Shown: positions 17,052 to 24,697 of the stretch, one piece after another
How the letters are laid out: each line of letters starts with the position of its first letter
Position numbering within the stretch: the stretch's first letter is position 1
Origin: CAZMPJ01 sp964568455
GTDB lineage: Bacteria > Margulisbacteria > WOR-1 > O2-12-FULL-45-9
Length of the DNA stretch: 64,000 bases
NCBI GenBank assembly: GCA_964568455.1
Contig: CAZMPJ010000006.1
Location: forward strand, 1-64,000
Direction: 5' to 3'
The notes under the pieces: generated by a model
Databases searched by the model: none
What the model saw: the letters and a program-made list of their open reading frames with translations, nothing else
What the model was told of the DNA's origin: nothing
Translations under genes and position numbers: made by a program

Positions 17052-19505
17052 TCAAATCCCAGAAAGTCTTTCTTTTAATTCTGCCAGATCAGATTCATTG
17101 GTAATTTTTCTGCCGTCAGAGCCAACAATATAAAAAGTATTAAAGCCTTTCTCGTCCTCTCTAGTTGATCGATGAAAAGTTTTAAATCTGCGTTGTTTAT
17201 CAGCTTGAACACGAACTAATCTTATTTTGCCATAATCTGAAATAATTTTGGCAATATCATAAAGCAAAAACAACCGATCATGGCATTTAATATCAATAAT
17301 TGTAAAGCGCTCTGACTCTGTATTATTAATTTCAACCTCTGCCTCTGCTGTGCCAAAACCACGACTAAAGTCGGGTTCTTTTTTTAATATATCTTTCATT
17401 TCATCTTCAGCCAAACTCCCGCTTAAATTAAGCAATTTAGCAAACCTTTCTTTTGCTTCAGTTATGCTTCGCACTGTTACTTCATTATCTTCTACTGAAG
17501 ACAAGAAAAATTTAAAAATACTAAAGCGCCTAAATGGCCTTAAAAAAGACCAGCGCCGGGCAAAAACATCCAGCCGGCGGATACTTAAACCGCAGGAACT
17601 AAGGGCAAAACAAAGTTTCCAAAGCACTTCCGGCCCACTCCTGGTAACAATCTTAAAAATAGTCATATTAGCTCTATGAGGATGATTAAGATATTGGGTA
17701 ACAAAGTTACTGCTAGAGCCTTGCAACAAACTAATTAAACCAACATCCTCGGCAATTACATCCGGCTGTTCATTGAAATAACGTAAATGCCTCAAATTAA
17801 ACCAAAAATGTTGGAAAGCTGCCCACCATAACCTCGGCTTCAAAAGCGCCTTTACCTGAACAAAAAGTTTGGCAATTTTTTTAAACTGACGGCTTTTAAT
17901 GGCGTTTTTATCACCATGTTTGGCTAATTTAACCTGATACATAAATTCAACCATAAAATTAAAAATGTGGTTTTTAGTGGCTCGGCCTTCACGCTCTGCT
18001 ACGGCAAACAAATCTGCCGAACAAATTGCCAAAATTAAAGGTAAATTAGCAATATCATCTATTTGCCGGGCAAACAAAAAAGAAGTTTGCGGATCATTAG
18101 GATCTCGCAAAGGAATTAAACGGTCAAAAAACAAATTAGCCAAATACATATGCTTTTCAACCAAAAGCTTAGCTATGGCAATGCGGTTTGGGCCTACTCC
18201 CATGCTTTGTAAAACCTGCTTTATAATTTCGCTTCCTGCAATAGGATGTGGTGTTTGTGGCTCGGCTAATTTTCCCGCATCATGCAAAATGGCAGCCATA
18301 AATAAAACCGGCAAAACAGTTTTATTATCAGCAATTTCTTTAAAAGTAACTTTAGCCTCCGCCAGCAATTTTCCCTCTTCACCAAAAACTTTTTCATGCT
18401 CCGCCCAAAAATCACCTTGCCTGTCCAACAAAGTTACCAGCTCCCTTAAAACAAGCAAAGAATGAAAATCAACCGTATGTTTATGCAAAGGATCCATTTG
18501 CAAATATCTGGTCGCGGCAAAAGGTTTAATTACCCGGTCTAAAATTTTAGTGGTATAAAGAAGCTGAAAAAACTCTGTCACCCAAGCATAGTCTTCATAA
18601 TCATTTTTGCGGACCTCCCTGCTCAACACTTGCCACAATTCTTGAGAATTTATTTTGAATTTAAGTTGAGACTTTAAAGTTTCAACAGAGCGGTCTCCAA
18701 GTCTCCAGCCATTCTTAGATATCCGCATTAAATTAAACAACAATTCGGCCCCATTATTTAAAACAGACAAATCAACCTCTGCAACCTTAATAGGCGCATC
18801 ACTAAATCCCCCAAAACGATCAAAATAAAAACCAAAATGTCTGCGCACTGATAATTGCTGAATGGTTTCAGGGCTGGTTGTTTGTCCCTGGCTTAATAAT
18901 TGATTAAGCAAAAACATAACCCTGTCTTGCATTTTTTCCTTATTCAATATTAATTCTTTCATCAAATTTCTTTTTCTGGTTATGGCAGCTTCGTCAACTC
19001 GTCCATCATCACCCACCTCAATAATGCTGGTATAATCTTCTTGGATCCTTAAAATATTAGTTGAGCATCCCAACAAAACTTCTTTGTCTTGTTTAGAAAT
19101 AACCTTCACATTCAAAAAACATTTTAAGGCTTCGTCAATATCCACTTCCCCGTCAAAATGAATATTCCTATCCAGACACACAACTTCAATAAGAGATTCA
19201 AGATCAGCAATTCCTCCCGGCACATCGTAAACATCCAATTGTCCACCATTATCTTGAACTGCAATCGAAAAATCATGTTCCCGGTAGCGCTGATGCATTT
19301 CTTGTAGTTCTACTTTAATAAATCTTTTAGCAACATCTCTACCTTCAAGCAAAATACCATGAGTGCGCAAGGCTTCCAAACTAAGTTCTGCCTGATGAGT
19401 TAAACTAGTGGCTGATTGAGGAGTAATTCTGCCTCTAAACGTCCGGGGAACTCGCGATTGAGCCAATAGTCGAGCTATTTGAGGTGACACCTTTGTTGGC
19501 TTCAT
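17052..19505 (-). CDS. GlnD-like HD-ACT-ACT protein lacking nucleotidyltransferase
   Basis: This 817-residue protein aligns in layout with the rear of GlnD (PII uridylyl-transferase/removing enzyme). There is a VPGGIADLESL segment like GlnD's GGLRD helix region, the HD domain with HKHTVDFHSLLVL (~residue 343) and LHDAGKL (~403), then two ACT-like domains (from ~600 and from FTIIDIKCHDRLFLLYDIA to the end). The N-terminal ~90 residues hold no GGSxARG nucleotidyltransferase motif. I infer a phosphohydrolase sensing small molecules through ACT domains. No PII gene is nearby. It is divergent from ssb. Confidence 0.75.
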   Translation of the reverse strand: MKPTKVSPQIARLLAQSRVPRTFRGRITPQSATSLTHQAELSLEALRTHGILLEGRDVAKRFIKVELQEMHQRYREHDFSIAVQDNGGQLDVYDVPGGIADLESLIEVVCLDRNIHFDGEVDIDEALKCFLNVKVISKQDKEVLLGCSTNILRIQEDYTSIIEVGDDGRVDEAAITRKRNLMKELILNKEKMQDRVMFLLNQLLSQGQTTSPETIQQLSVRRHFGFYFDRFGGFSDAPIKVAEVDLSVLNNGAELLFNLMRISKNGWRLGDRSVETLKSQLKFKINSQELWQVLSREVRKNDYEDYAWVTEFFQLLYTTKILDRVIKPFAATRYLQMDPLHKHTVDFHSLLVLRELVTLLDRQGDFWAEHEKVFGEEGKLLAEAKVTFKEIADNKTVLPVLFMAAILHDAGKLAEPQTPHPIAGSEIIKQVLQSMGVGPNRIAIAKLLVEKHMYLANLFFDRLIPLRDPNDPQTSFLFARQIDDIANLPLILAICSADLFAVAEREGRATKNHIFNFMVEFMYQVKLAKHGDKNAIKSRQFKKIAKLFVQVKALLKPRLWWAAFQHFWFNLRHLRYFNEQPDVIAEDVGLISLLQGSSSNFVTQYLNHPHRANMTIFKIVTRSGPEVLWKLCFALSSCGLSIRRLDVFARRWSFLRPFRRFSIFKFFLSSVEDNEVTVRSITEAKERFAKLLNLSGSLAEDEMKDILKKEPDFSRGFGTAEAEVEINNTESERFTIIDIKCHDRLFLLYDIAKIISDYGKIRLVRVQADKQRRFKTFHRSTREDEKGFNTFYIVGSDGRKITNESDLAELKERLSGI

Positions 19506-19524
19506 CCTAATTATTTATCGCAAC

Positions 19525-19571
19525 AAAAAGTGACCGATTTCACTTAAACCAACCTTTTTTGGTCACTTTTT
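19525..19571. repeat. Long inverted repeat between the GlnD-like gene and ssb
   Basis: AAAAAGTGACC (19525-19535) pairs perfectly with GGTCACTTTTT (19561-19571) around a 25-nt loop. A T-run follows on either strand, so it could act as an attenuator in the leader of the GlnD-like gene or as an operator. No gene ends here, so an ordinary terminator is unlikely. Confidence 0.5.
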
Positions 19572-19646
19572 TGCCCACCTCACGCTTGAAATAACCTGGC
19601 AATAACATTGCTCTATAGATTTATATAAAGAAAGGGGGTGATAAAC

Positions 19647-20012
19647 ATGGTAGGACTAAATAGATCGATTCTCGCAGGACGCTTAGTTGCAGACCCAGAA
19701 ACCCGCTACACCAAGAATGAAAAACCAGTAACCCATTTCCGCTTAGCCATTAACTGGCGCAGTAAAGATAAAAAAGGTACTGAATTCATTAACTGTGTAG
19801 CCTGGAACGGACTAGCTAAAGTTTGCGGAGAATATCTTAAGAAAGGCAAAATGGTCGCAGTGGAAGGAAGACTTACAATCAGAAGCTACAAAGCTAAAGA
19901 TGGTCAAAACAAATCTGCAACCGAAGTCGTAGTAGACAATCTACAAATGTTAGATTCCAAATTCTACAAAAAAACCTCAAAAGAAGAAAAAAAGGACGAA
20001 ATCGCGTTCTAA
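19647..20012 (+). CDS. ssb: Single-stranded DNA-binding protein
   Basis: This 121-residue OB-fold protein starts MVGLNRSILAGRLVADPETR, then FRLAINWRSKDKKG and FINCVAWNGLAKVCGEYLKKG, the standard bacterial SSB pattern. The C-terminal tail ends KEEKKDEIAF, acidic but without the usual DIPF tip; the final aromatic residue is kept. ATG 19647 is chosen over GTG 19638 because AAGGGGG (19632-19638) is 8 nt upstream. A strong terminator follows. It is monocistronic, away from the usual rpsF-ssb-rpsR context. Confidence 0.93.
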   Translation: MVGLNRSILAGRLVADPETRYTKNEKPVTHFRLAINWRSKDKKGTEFINCVAWNGLAKVCGEYLKKGKMVAVEGRLTIRSYKAKDGQNKSATEVVVDNLQMLDSKFYKKTSKEEKKDEIAF

Positions 20013-20020
20013 CTCTTCAT

Positions 20021-20055
20021 AAGGGCCTGGGCAGTATCCTCACTGCCCGGGCCTT
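20021..20055 (+). terminator. Terminator after ssb
   Basis: AAGGGCCTGGGCAGT and ACTGCCCGGGCCTT form a stem of about 14 bp around ATCCTC, followed by GACTTTTA. It ends just upstream of the nitroreductase -10 box. Confidence 0.85.
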
Positions 20056-20078
20056 GACTTTTATGCTATAATCTTTTC

Positions 20079-20729
20079 ATGTTAAAGAAAGTAGTTATTT
20101 TTCTCTTAACAATTATTCTCTTGGCCCCCATTGCGCTTGCGGCAAAAACTATCAACCTTCCCGCCCCTAGTTATAAAGGTAAATATTCAGTTGAAGAAAC
20201 TATTGTCTGGCGCAGATCTATTAGGGACTATCAAAATACTAACTTGAGTTTACAGCAAATATCCCAACTGCTTTGGTCCGCTCAAGGGATTACGGATAGT
20301 GAATTTGGTTTTCGCGCCGCCCCATCCGCCGGAGCACTTTATCCTTTAACCCTTTATCTATTAACTAAAGATGGGCTCTTTCGTTACATTCCAGATGGAC
20401 ATAAGCTGGTAGAAATATCCAGTGAAGATAAAAGGCCTATGCTGGTAAGGGCATCACTCGGCCAATCTTTTTTGCGTGAAGCACCCGCTGACATCGTTAT
20501 TGCTGGTAATTTCAGAATTACCGAAGCAAAATATGGCGCCCGAGCTTATCGTTATGTGTTAATGGAAATCGGACATGTAGCAGAAAATATCCACCTCCAA
20601 GCCATCTCCTTGGGACTTTCTTCTATTGCCGTGGGCGCATTTTGGGATAACGTGGTAAAAAAGAATTTGGAATTGCCTGATAACCACGATCCACTTTATA
20701 TTATTCCCATCGGTTATCACAAAGTATGA
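20079..20729 (+). CDS. SagB/ThcOx-type nitroreductase family protein, exported
   Basis: This 216-residue protein has an N-terminal signal peptide ending near PIALAA, then WRRSIRDYQNTNLSLQQIS, the SagB-type flavin-binding start, and FRAAPSAGALYPLTLYL and LGLSSIAVGAFWD for FMN contacts. Members bind FMN and oxidise or reduce varied substrates; outside azoline peptide clusters their role is unclear, and no such cluster is here. TATAAT (20067-20072) lies 6 nt before the ATG (leaderless). Its stop overlaps the LCP start (ATGA). Confidence 0.8.
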   Translation: MLKKVVIFLLTIILLAPIALAAKTINLPAPSYKGKYSVEETIVWRRSIRDYQNTNLSLQQISQLLWSAQGITDSEFGFRAAPSAGALYPLTLYLLTKDGLFRYIPDGHKLVEISSEDKRPMLVRASLGQSFLREAPADIVIAGNFRITEAKYGARAYRYVLMEIGHVAENIHLQAISLGLSSIAVGAFWDNVVKKNLELPDNHDPLYIIPIGYHKV

Positions 20730-21613
20730 AAAAAAAGCTTCATATTGATTTTTCCAGAGTATTAGCTGTCTTACTAGTTTTTATAGCTATTATCTATTTT
20801 AATTTAAACTTATTCTCTCCAAAGCGCGTTCCTTTCTTTTTAAGAATTGGCATTATCCGACAACCTATAAATGTCTTGCTGCTGGGAACCGACATGAACT
20901 TTAGTGCTGAAACCGGAGAACCCATGCCCGAGCTACCTGCCCGAGCTGATAGCATTGTGGTTGCCCACTTTGATCCTTTGAACTCACAAATTAATTTACT
21001 CGCCATTCCCCGCGATACTTATGTAGATATTCCAACTCGAGGTCAAACCAAAATAAACGCTGCCCCGGTTTACGGCGGAATCCCTTTACTTAAACAAACC
21101 GTAGAAAAGTTAACTCATCAAAAAATTGATTATTATATAAAAACCCAGCCAACAATTATTCCTAAACTGGTAAATGCGGTAGGCGGAATAACCATATATG
21201 TAGATAAAGACATGCAATACACGGATTCGGCTCAAGGATTAAATATAGATCTAAAACAAGGTTGGCAAAAGTTAAATGGTGATAAAGCCCATCAATATAT
21301 TCGCTTTAGAAAGGATATTCAAGGCGATATTGGCCGGGTTAGCCGGCAGCAAACTTTTTTTAAAGCTTTAACAAAAGCATTGATGAAACCAACTAATATA
21401 GTGCGAGCTCCCTTTGTTATAAAAACGGTGCTAGACGAAGTAGAAACCAATATTCCACTGGCAAAATCGATTAGAATGGCAAACTTTAGCCGCATGGCAA
21501 AAATTAATTCAGCTACTGCATCGGGAGAAGTTGCTTATATAAAAGAGGCTGGTTCAGTATGGCTGTTAGATTATCCAGTAATGGAAAGACAAATCAAATT
21601 TCTATTCGAATAA
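20726..21613 (+). CDS. LytR-CpsA-Psr family cell-wall ligase
   Basis: This 295-residue protein has one N-terminal membrane anchor and the LCP domain: VLLLGTDMN, ADSIVVAHFDP, LLAIPRDTYVDIP with the phosphate-binding Arg, INAAPVYGG and YIRFRKDIQGDIGRVSRQQ. LCP enzymes move undecaprenyl-phosphate-linked glycans onto peptidoglycan or other acceptors. It is translationally coupled to the exported nitroreductase. The last 12 bp overlap the convergent adenine-deaminase-like gene. Confidence 0.88.
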   Translation: MKKKLHIDFSRVLAVLLVFIAIIYFNLNLFSPKRVPFFLRIGIIRQPINVLLLGTDMNFSAETGEPMPELPARADSIVVAHFDPLNSQINLLAIPRDTYVDIPTRGQTKINAAPVYGGIPLLKQTVEKLTHQKIDYYIKTQPTIIPKLVNAVGGITIYVDKDMQYTDSAQGLNIDLKQGWQKLNGDKAHQYIRFRKDIQGDIGRVSRQQTFFKALTKALMKPTNIVRAPFVIKTVLDEVETNIPLAKSIRMANFSRMAKINSATASGEVAYIKEAGSVWLLDYPVMERQIKFLFE

Positions 21614-23035
21614 GTTAATATTTTTTTTCTTTTCAACGTCAAACAAACCTTTAATCGTTAAACGCAATTCTGGCAGAGTGGTTAAAGTAATAAACGAAAG
21701 CAGGTTAGTTGCGTTTTCTAAGGATGAGCCTAATTCTTCAATCATTTTATTTACTTTGTCTAACTGTTTATTAACGGTTAATAAATTTTGGTCAGACATC
21801 AGCCCAGCCAGTGGCAGCGGCAATTCAGCTAAAACCAAGCCGCCTCTTATCACCACAATCCCGCCTTTAAGTTCTGCCACCCTTCGCACCGCAGACAAAA
21901 TATCTTCGTCTTCAACTCCTACTGAAATAATATTGTGAGTATTATGAGCAACAGAAGTAGCAATAGCACCTTTTTTTAAACCAAAGCCTTTAACTAAACC
22001 TAAGCCCACCTGTTTTTTAGCTTTATGCCTTTCAACTACCACCAATTTTAAGACATCGCCATCGGGATCAGAAACTATTTTTCCGTCCTTTTTCTTTACT
22101 GCCGCAGTAATAGCATTGGTTACTATTTTTCCTGGGACAACCTCAATGGTTTTAGCATAATCCGCTTTAGCTTCTATTTCAAAATTTTCAACTTCCAGCG
22201 GAGCTATTTTAATAGTTTCGCGGATGCCGGCTTTTTTCTTAAATTTTGCCTCAAACAGAGCGTGGCCTTTACTGGCAACTTGTTTACCATGTTTAAAAAC
22301 CATATCTACTTTAAAATCTTCCAGATCAGAAAGAACATTAATATCGGCAAAATAGCCCGGAGCCACTGCCCCAATATTTTTCAAATCATAAAAACGGGCA
22401 GTATTAATAGTAGCCATTTGGATTGCCACCATGGAAGAAAGTTTTAAGGCCACCGCTTGCTGAATAAGACTATTCATATGCCCTTCAGCTAACTGGGTAG
22501 GAGAAAGGTTGTCTGTACAAAAAGAAAAACAATGTCCGTTTGATTTATTAACTAAAGGTACTAATTTTTCCAAAGCATGCAAAGTAGCTCCTTCGCAAAT
22601 AAGAATACGCTCTTTATTTTTTAATCTTTGCTCTGCTTCTTCTGCTGAAACTGGCTCATGGCTCTGGTTAGATTCAACAAAATAAATATCTAAGGGAAGA
22701 TTTTTACTGGCTGCAGCTAAATATTTTACACCGCTGGTTTTAATAATAGCGGCAATGTCATGCGGATCACTGATTAAAGTTGTCGTACCGTGAGGAATCA
22801 CCGCCCGAGCCAGCTCGCCTACCGAAAGCATAGTGCTTTCAATATGTAAGAGCGCGTCAATAAAACCCGGAGCAATGTAACGGCCATTTAAGTCAACCTC
22901 TTTTTCTGCCTCACACTCGCCAAGAAAACAAACTTTATCTTTTTTAATGGCCACATCAATTGGATAAACCTCGCCCTTTAATACGTCTACCAATTGGCCA
23001 TTCGTCAATAAAATGTCGGCTTTTTCTTTAGGCAT
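21602..23035 (-). CDS. Adenine-deaminase-like protein, reduced and with altered metal site
   Basis: This 477-residue amidohydrolase is recognisably Ade-like: IAPGFIDALLHIESTML, HGTTTLISDPHDIAAI, CFSFCTDNLSPTQLAEGH, and a C-terminal half with VAHNTHNIISVG and LPLPLAGLMS. Ade proteins usually have ~570 residues and an HxH metal motif in DAHVHIES; here the first His is Leu and roughly 90 residues of the central barrel appear missing. Deaminase activity is therefore doubtful. Promoter TTGACA-16-TAGACT precedes the ATG by 10 nt. Confidence 0.8.
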   Translation of the reverse strand: MPKEKADILLTNGQLVDVLKGEVYPIDVAIKKDKVCFLGECEAEKEVDLNGRYIAPGFIDALLHIESTMLSVGELARAVIPHGTTTLISDPHDIAAIIKTSGVKYLAAASKNLPLDIYFVESNQSHEPVSAEEAEQRLKNKERILICEGATLHALEKLVPLVNKSNGHCFSFCTDNLSPTQLAEGHMNSLIQQAVALKLSSMVAIQMATINTARFYDLKNIGAVAPGYFADINVLSDLEDFKVDMVFKHGKQVASKGHALFEAKFKKKAGIRETIKIAPLEVENFEIEAKADYAKTIEVVPGKIVTNAITAAVKKKDGKIVSDPDGDVLKLVVVERHKAKKQVGLGLVKGFGLKKGAIATSVAHNTHNIISVGVEDEDILSAVRRVAELKGGIVVIRGGLVLAELPLPLAGLMSDQNLLTVNKQLDKVNKMIEELGSSLENATNLLSFITLTTLPELRLTIKGLFDVEKKKNINLFE

Positions 23036-23045
23036 AGCAATCCGC

Positions 23046-23073
23046 AGTCTAGCAAAACCAATACTTTTGTCAA
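23046..23073 (-). promoter_or_regulatory. Promoter of the adenine-deaminase-like gene
   Basis: On the minus strand TTGACA (23068-23073), 16 bp, TAGACT (23046-23051). The opposite strand reads TTGTCA over almost the same bases, upstream of a plus-strand TATAAT (23086-23091) for the divergent gene, though that spacing is only 13 bp. Confidence 0.6.
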
Positions 23074-23100
23074 GCTGTTTAATGGTATAATAAATTTAAT

Positions 23101-23355
23101 ATGAAATATCACTACTTTGAAGCACTTGCTTCATTGCTGGTTGTGGGATCAGGACAGATTATCCAGGGTGAAACTAACAAAGGAATTTTAATTCTATTAA
23201 CTTTTTATTTTCTCCTACCAGCTTTAATTTACGGAACCCTTTTAATTAATGGCGAAATATTTGTCATGGTTTTTGGTATCTGTGTTGTTTCTGCTATAAT
23301 ACTTTGGCTTTATTCTATTGGAGAAGCATTATTAAAAAATGAGAAAAACCTTTAA
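23101..23355 (+). CDS. Small two- to three-span membrane protein
   Basis: This 84-residue protein has an N-terminal segment VVGSGQIIQGETNKGIL, the pattern of small TM2-like proteins in which a glycine-rich first span is followed by a polar turn. Two further hydrophobic segments follow. Function unknown. TATAAT (23086-23091) lies 9 nt before the ATG. The 3' end overlaps the M50 protease gene by 17 bp, so the two are probably co-translated. Confidence 0.65.
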   Translation: MKYHYFEALASLLVVGSGQIIQGETNKGILILLTFYFLLPALIYGTLLINGEIFVMVFGICVVSAIILWLYSIGEALLKNEKNL

Positions 23356-24463
23356 ATTAACCACTATCTTTAATATCCCGATTGAAATCAATTTAAGCTG
23401 GTTTATTATTGTGGGACTGGTAACTTTTACCCTGGCCCGCGGATACTTTCCCTATACTAATCCTCATTTAAGCTATGGTATGTATTGGTTTATGGCCTTA
23501 ATCGCCGCTCTGCTCTTATTTGCCTCACTCCTGGCACATGAACTTTCACATTCCTTGGTAGCTCGGCACTATAAAATACCAATTCGCTCGATTACTCTTT
23601 TTGTGTTTGGTGGTGTAGCTCAAATGGAAAAAGAACCTGCTTCGCCTGGAGTTGAATTTAAAATGGCCATTGCCGGACCTATCATGAGTTTTTTTCTAGC
23701 TTTTATTTTTTATTCTTTAAGTAGTGTATTGTCTAACTTAAACATGTCAGGAGAATTAATTTCAATCACCTCTTATCTCTATATTATCAATCTAGTAGTA
23801 GGAATTTTTAATCTGATCCCTGGTTTTCCGCTGGATGGTGGAAGGGTTTTACGAGCAGCTTTATGGAGCTTTTTTAAAGACATCAGAAAAGCTACAGCCA
23901 TTGCCACTACTTTTGGAAAAATCTTTGCTTTTACTCTTATGGCCTTAGGTTTCCTAAGCCTATTTACCGGCGCTTTAATTTCTGGCATCTGGCTGATCTT
24001 TATTGGACTCTTTTTGCAAGAATCAGCTGACTTAAGTTATCGTCAATTGGTGATGAAAAAAATGCTTAGTGGAACCAAAGTAGAACAAATCATGACCAAA
24101 AACATCATCACTATTCCCGGCAATTTAACTTTGGACCATTTAGTTAATGAATATTTTTTCCGCTTTCGCCATTCAATCTTTCCTATCATAGAACATGATG
24201 CTGTAGCCGGAATTATCACCTTTCATAGTATAAAAGAAGTTCAAAGAGATAAATGGAAAGAAACTAAAGCAGAAGATATCATGATTCCTTTAACTAAAAA
24301 ATTTACAGTGGATAAGGATATAGATATTACTCATGCTTTAGCTAAATTAGCTAACAATAGCATCGGCCGTTTGTTGGTAATTGAAAAAGATAAATTGATT
24401 GGTCTCGTATCTCAACGAGACATAATGCGTTTGTTTGAATTTAAATCAGAAATTGATAGTTAA
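23339..24463 (+). CDS. Site-2 protease (M50) with CBS domains
   Basis: This 374-residue intramembrane metalloprotease has the zinc motif HELSH (~residue 66) in ASLLAHELSHSLVARHY. The second metal ligand motif is NLIPGFPLDGGRVLRA. About six spans are followed by two CBS-type domains (IMTKNIITIPGNLTLD and DIMIPLTKKFTVDKD). The CBS pair usually binds adenine nucleotides and could gate proteolysis. Such proteases cleave membrane regulators such as anti-sigma factors; an anti-sigma candidate lies 10 kb away. The stop codon lies within the terminal repeat of a MITE-like element. Confidence 0.88.
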   Translation: MRKTFKLTTIFNIPIEINLSWFIIVGLVTFTLARGYFPYTNPHLSYGMYWFMALIAALLLFASLLAHELSHSLVARHYKIPIRSITLFVFGGVAQMEKEPASPGVEFKMAIAGPIMSFFLAFIFYSLSSVLSNLNMSGELISITSYLYIINLVVGIFNLIPGFPLDGGRVLRAALWSFFKDIRKATAIATTFGKIFAFTLMALGFLSLFTGALISGIWLIFIGLFLQESADLSYRQLVMKKMLSGTKVEQIMTKNIITIPGNLTLDHLVNEYFFRFRHSIFPIIEHDAVAGIITFHSIKEVQRDKWKETKAEDIMIPLTKKFTVDKDIDITHALAKLANNSIGRLLVIEKDKLIGLVSQRDIMRLFEFKSEIDS

Positions 24464-24697
24464 TCCTCACCCTAGGTTTCTTATAAACTTGTTTACTTTA
24501 GTGGATAAATATCCCTCTCCATTATAAATGGAGAGGGAAAGGCTTTTCTTAATCGTTTGGTATCTTCTGAAATTTTTTCCCTTATTATTCACAATACCAT
24601 TATATTATCAGAAACCTAACCCTTCTCCATCATAGATGGAGAAGGGATTTGATCTATAAGCAAAGAAATATTTTACAAGCCGGGATGAGGATTAACT
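24458..24697. mobile_element. MITE-like repeat, copy 1
   Basis: Imperfect 16-bp terminal inverted repeats (24458-24473 and 24682-24697, 14 of 16 matching, starting AGTTAATCCTCA) enclose two strong hairpins: CCCTCTCCATT/AATGGAGAGGG (24513-24537) and CCCTTCTCCATC/GATGGAGAAGGG (24620-24646). It fills the whole space between two convergent genes and supplies both stop codons. No transposase. It probably also works as a two-way terminator. Confidence 0.75.
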
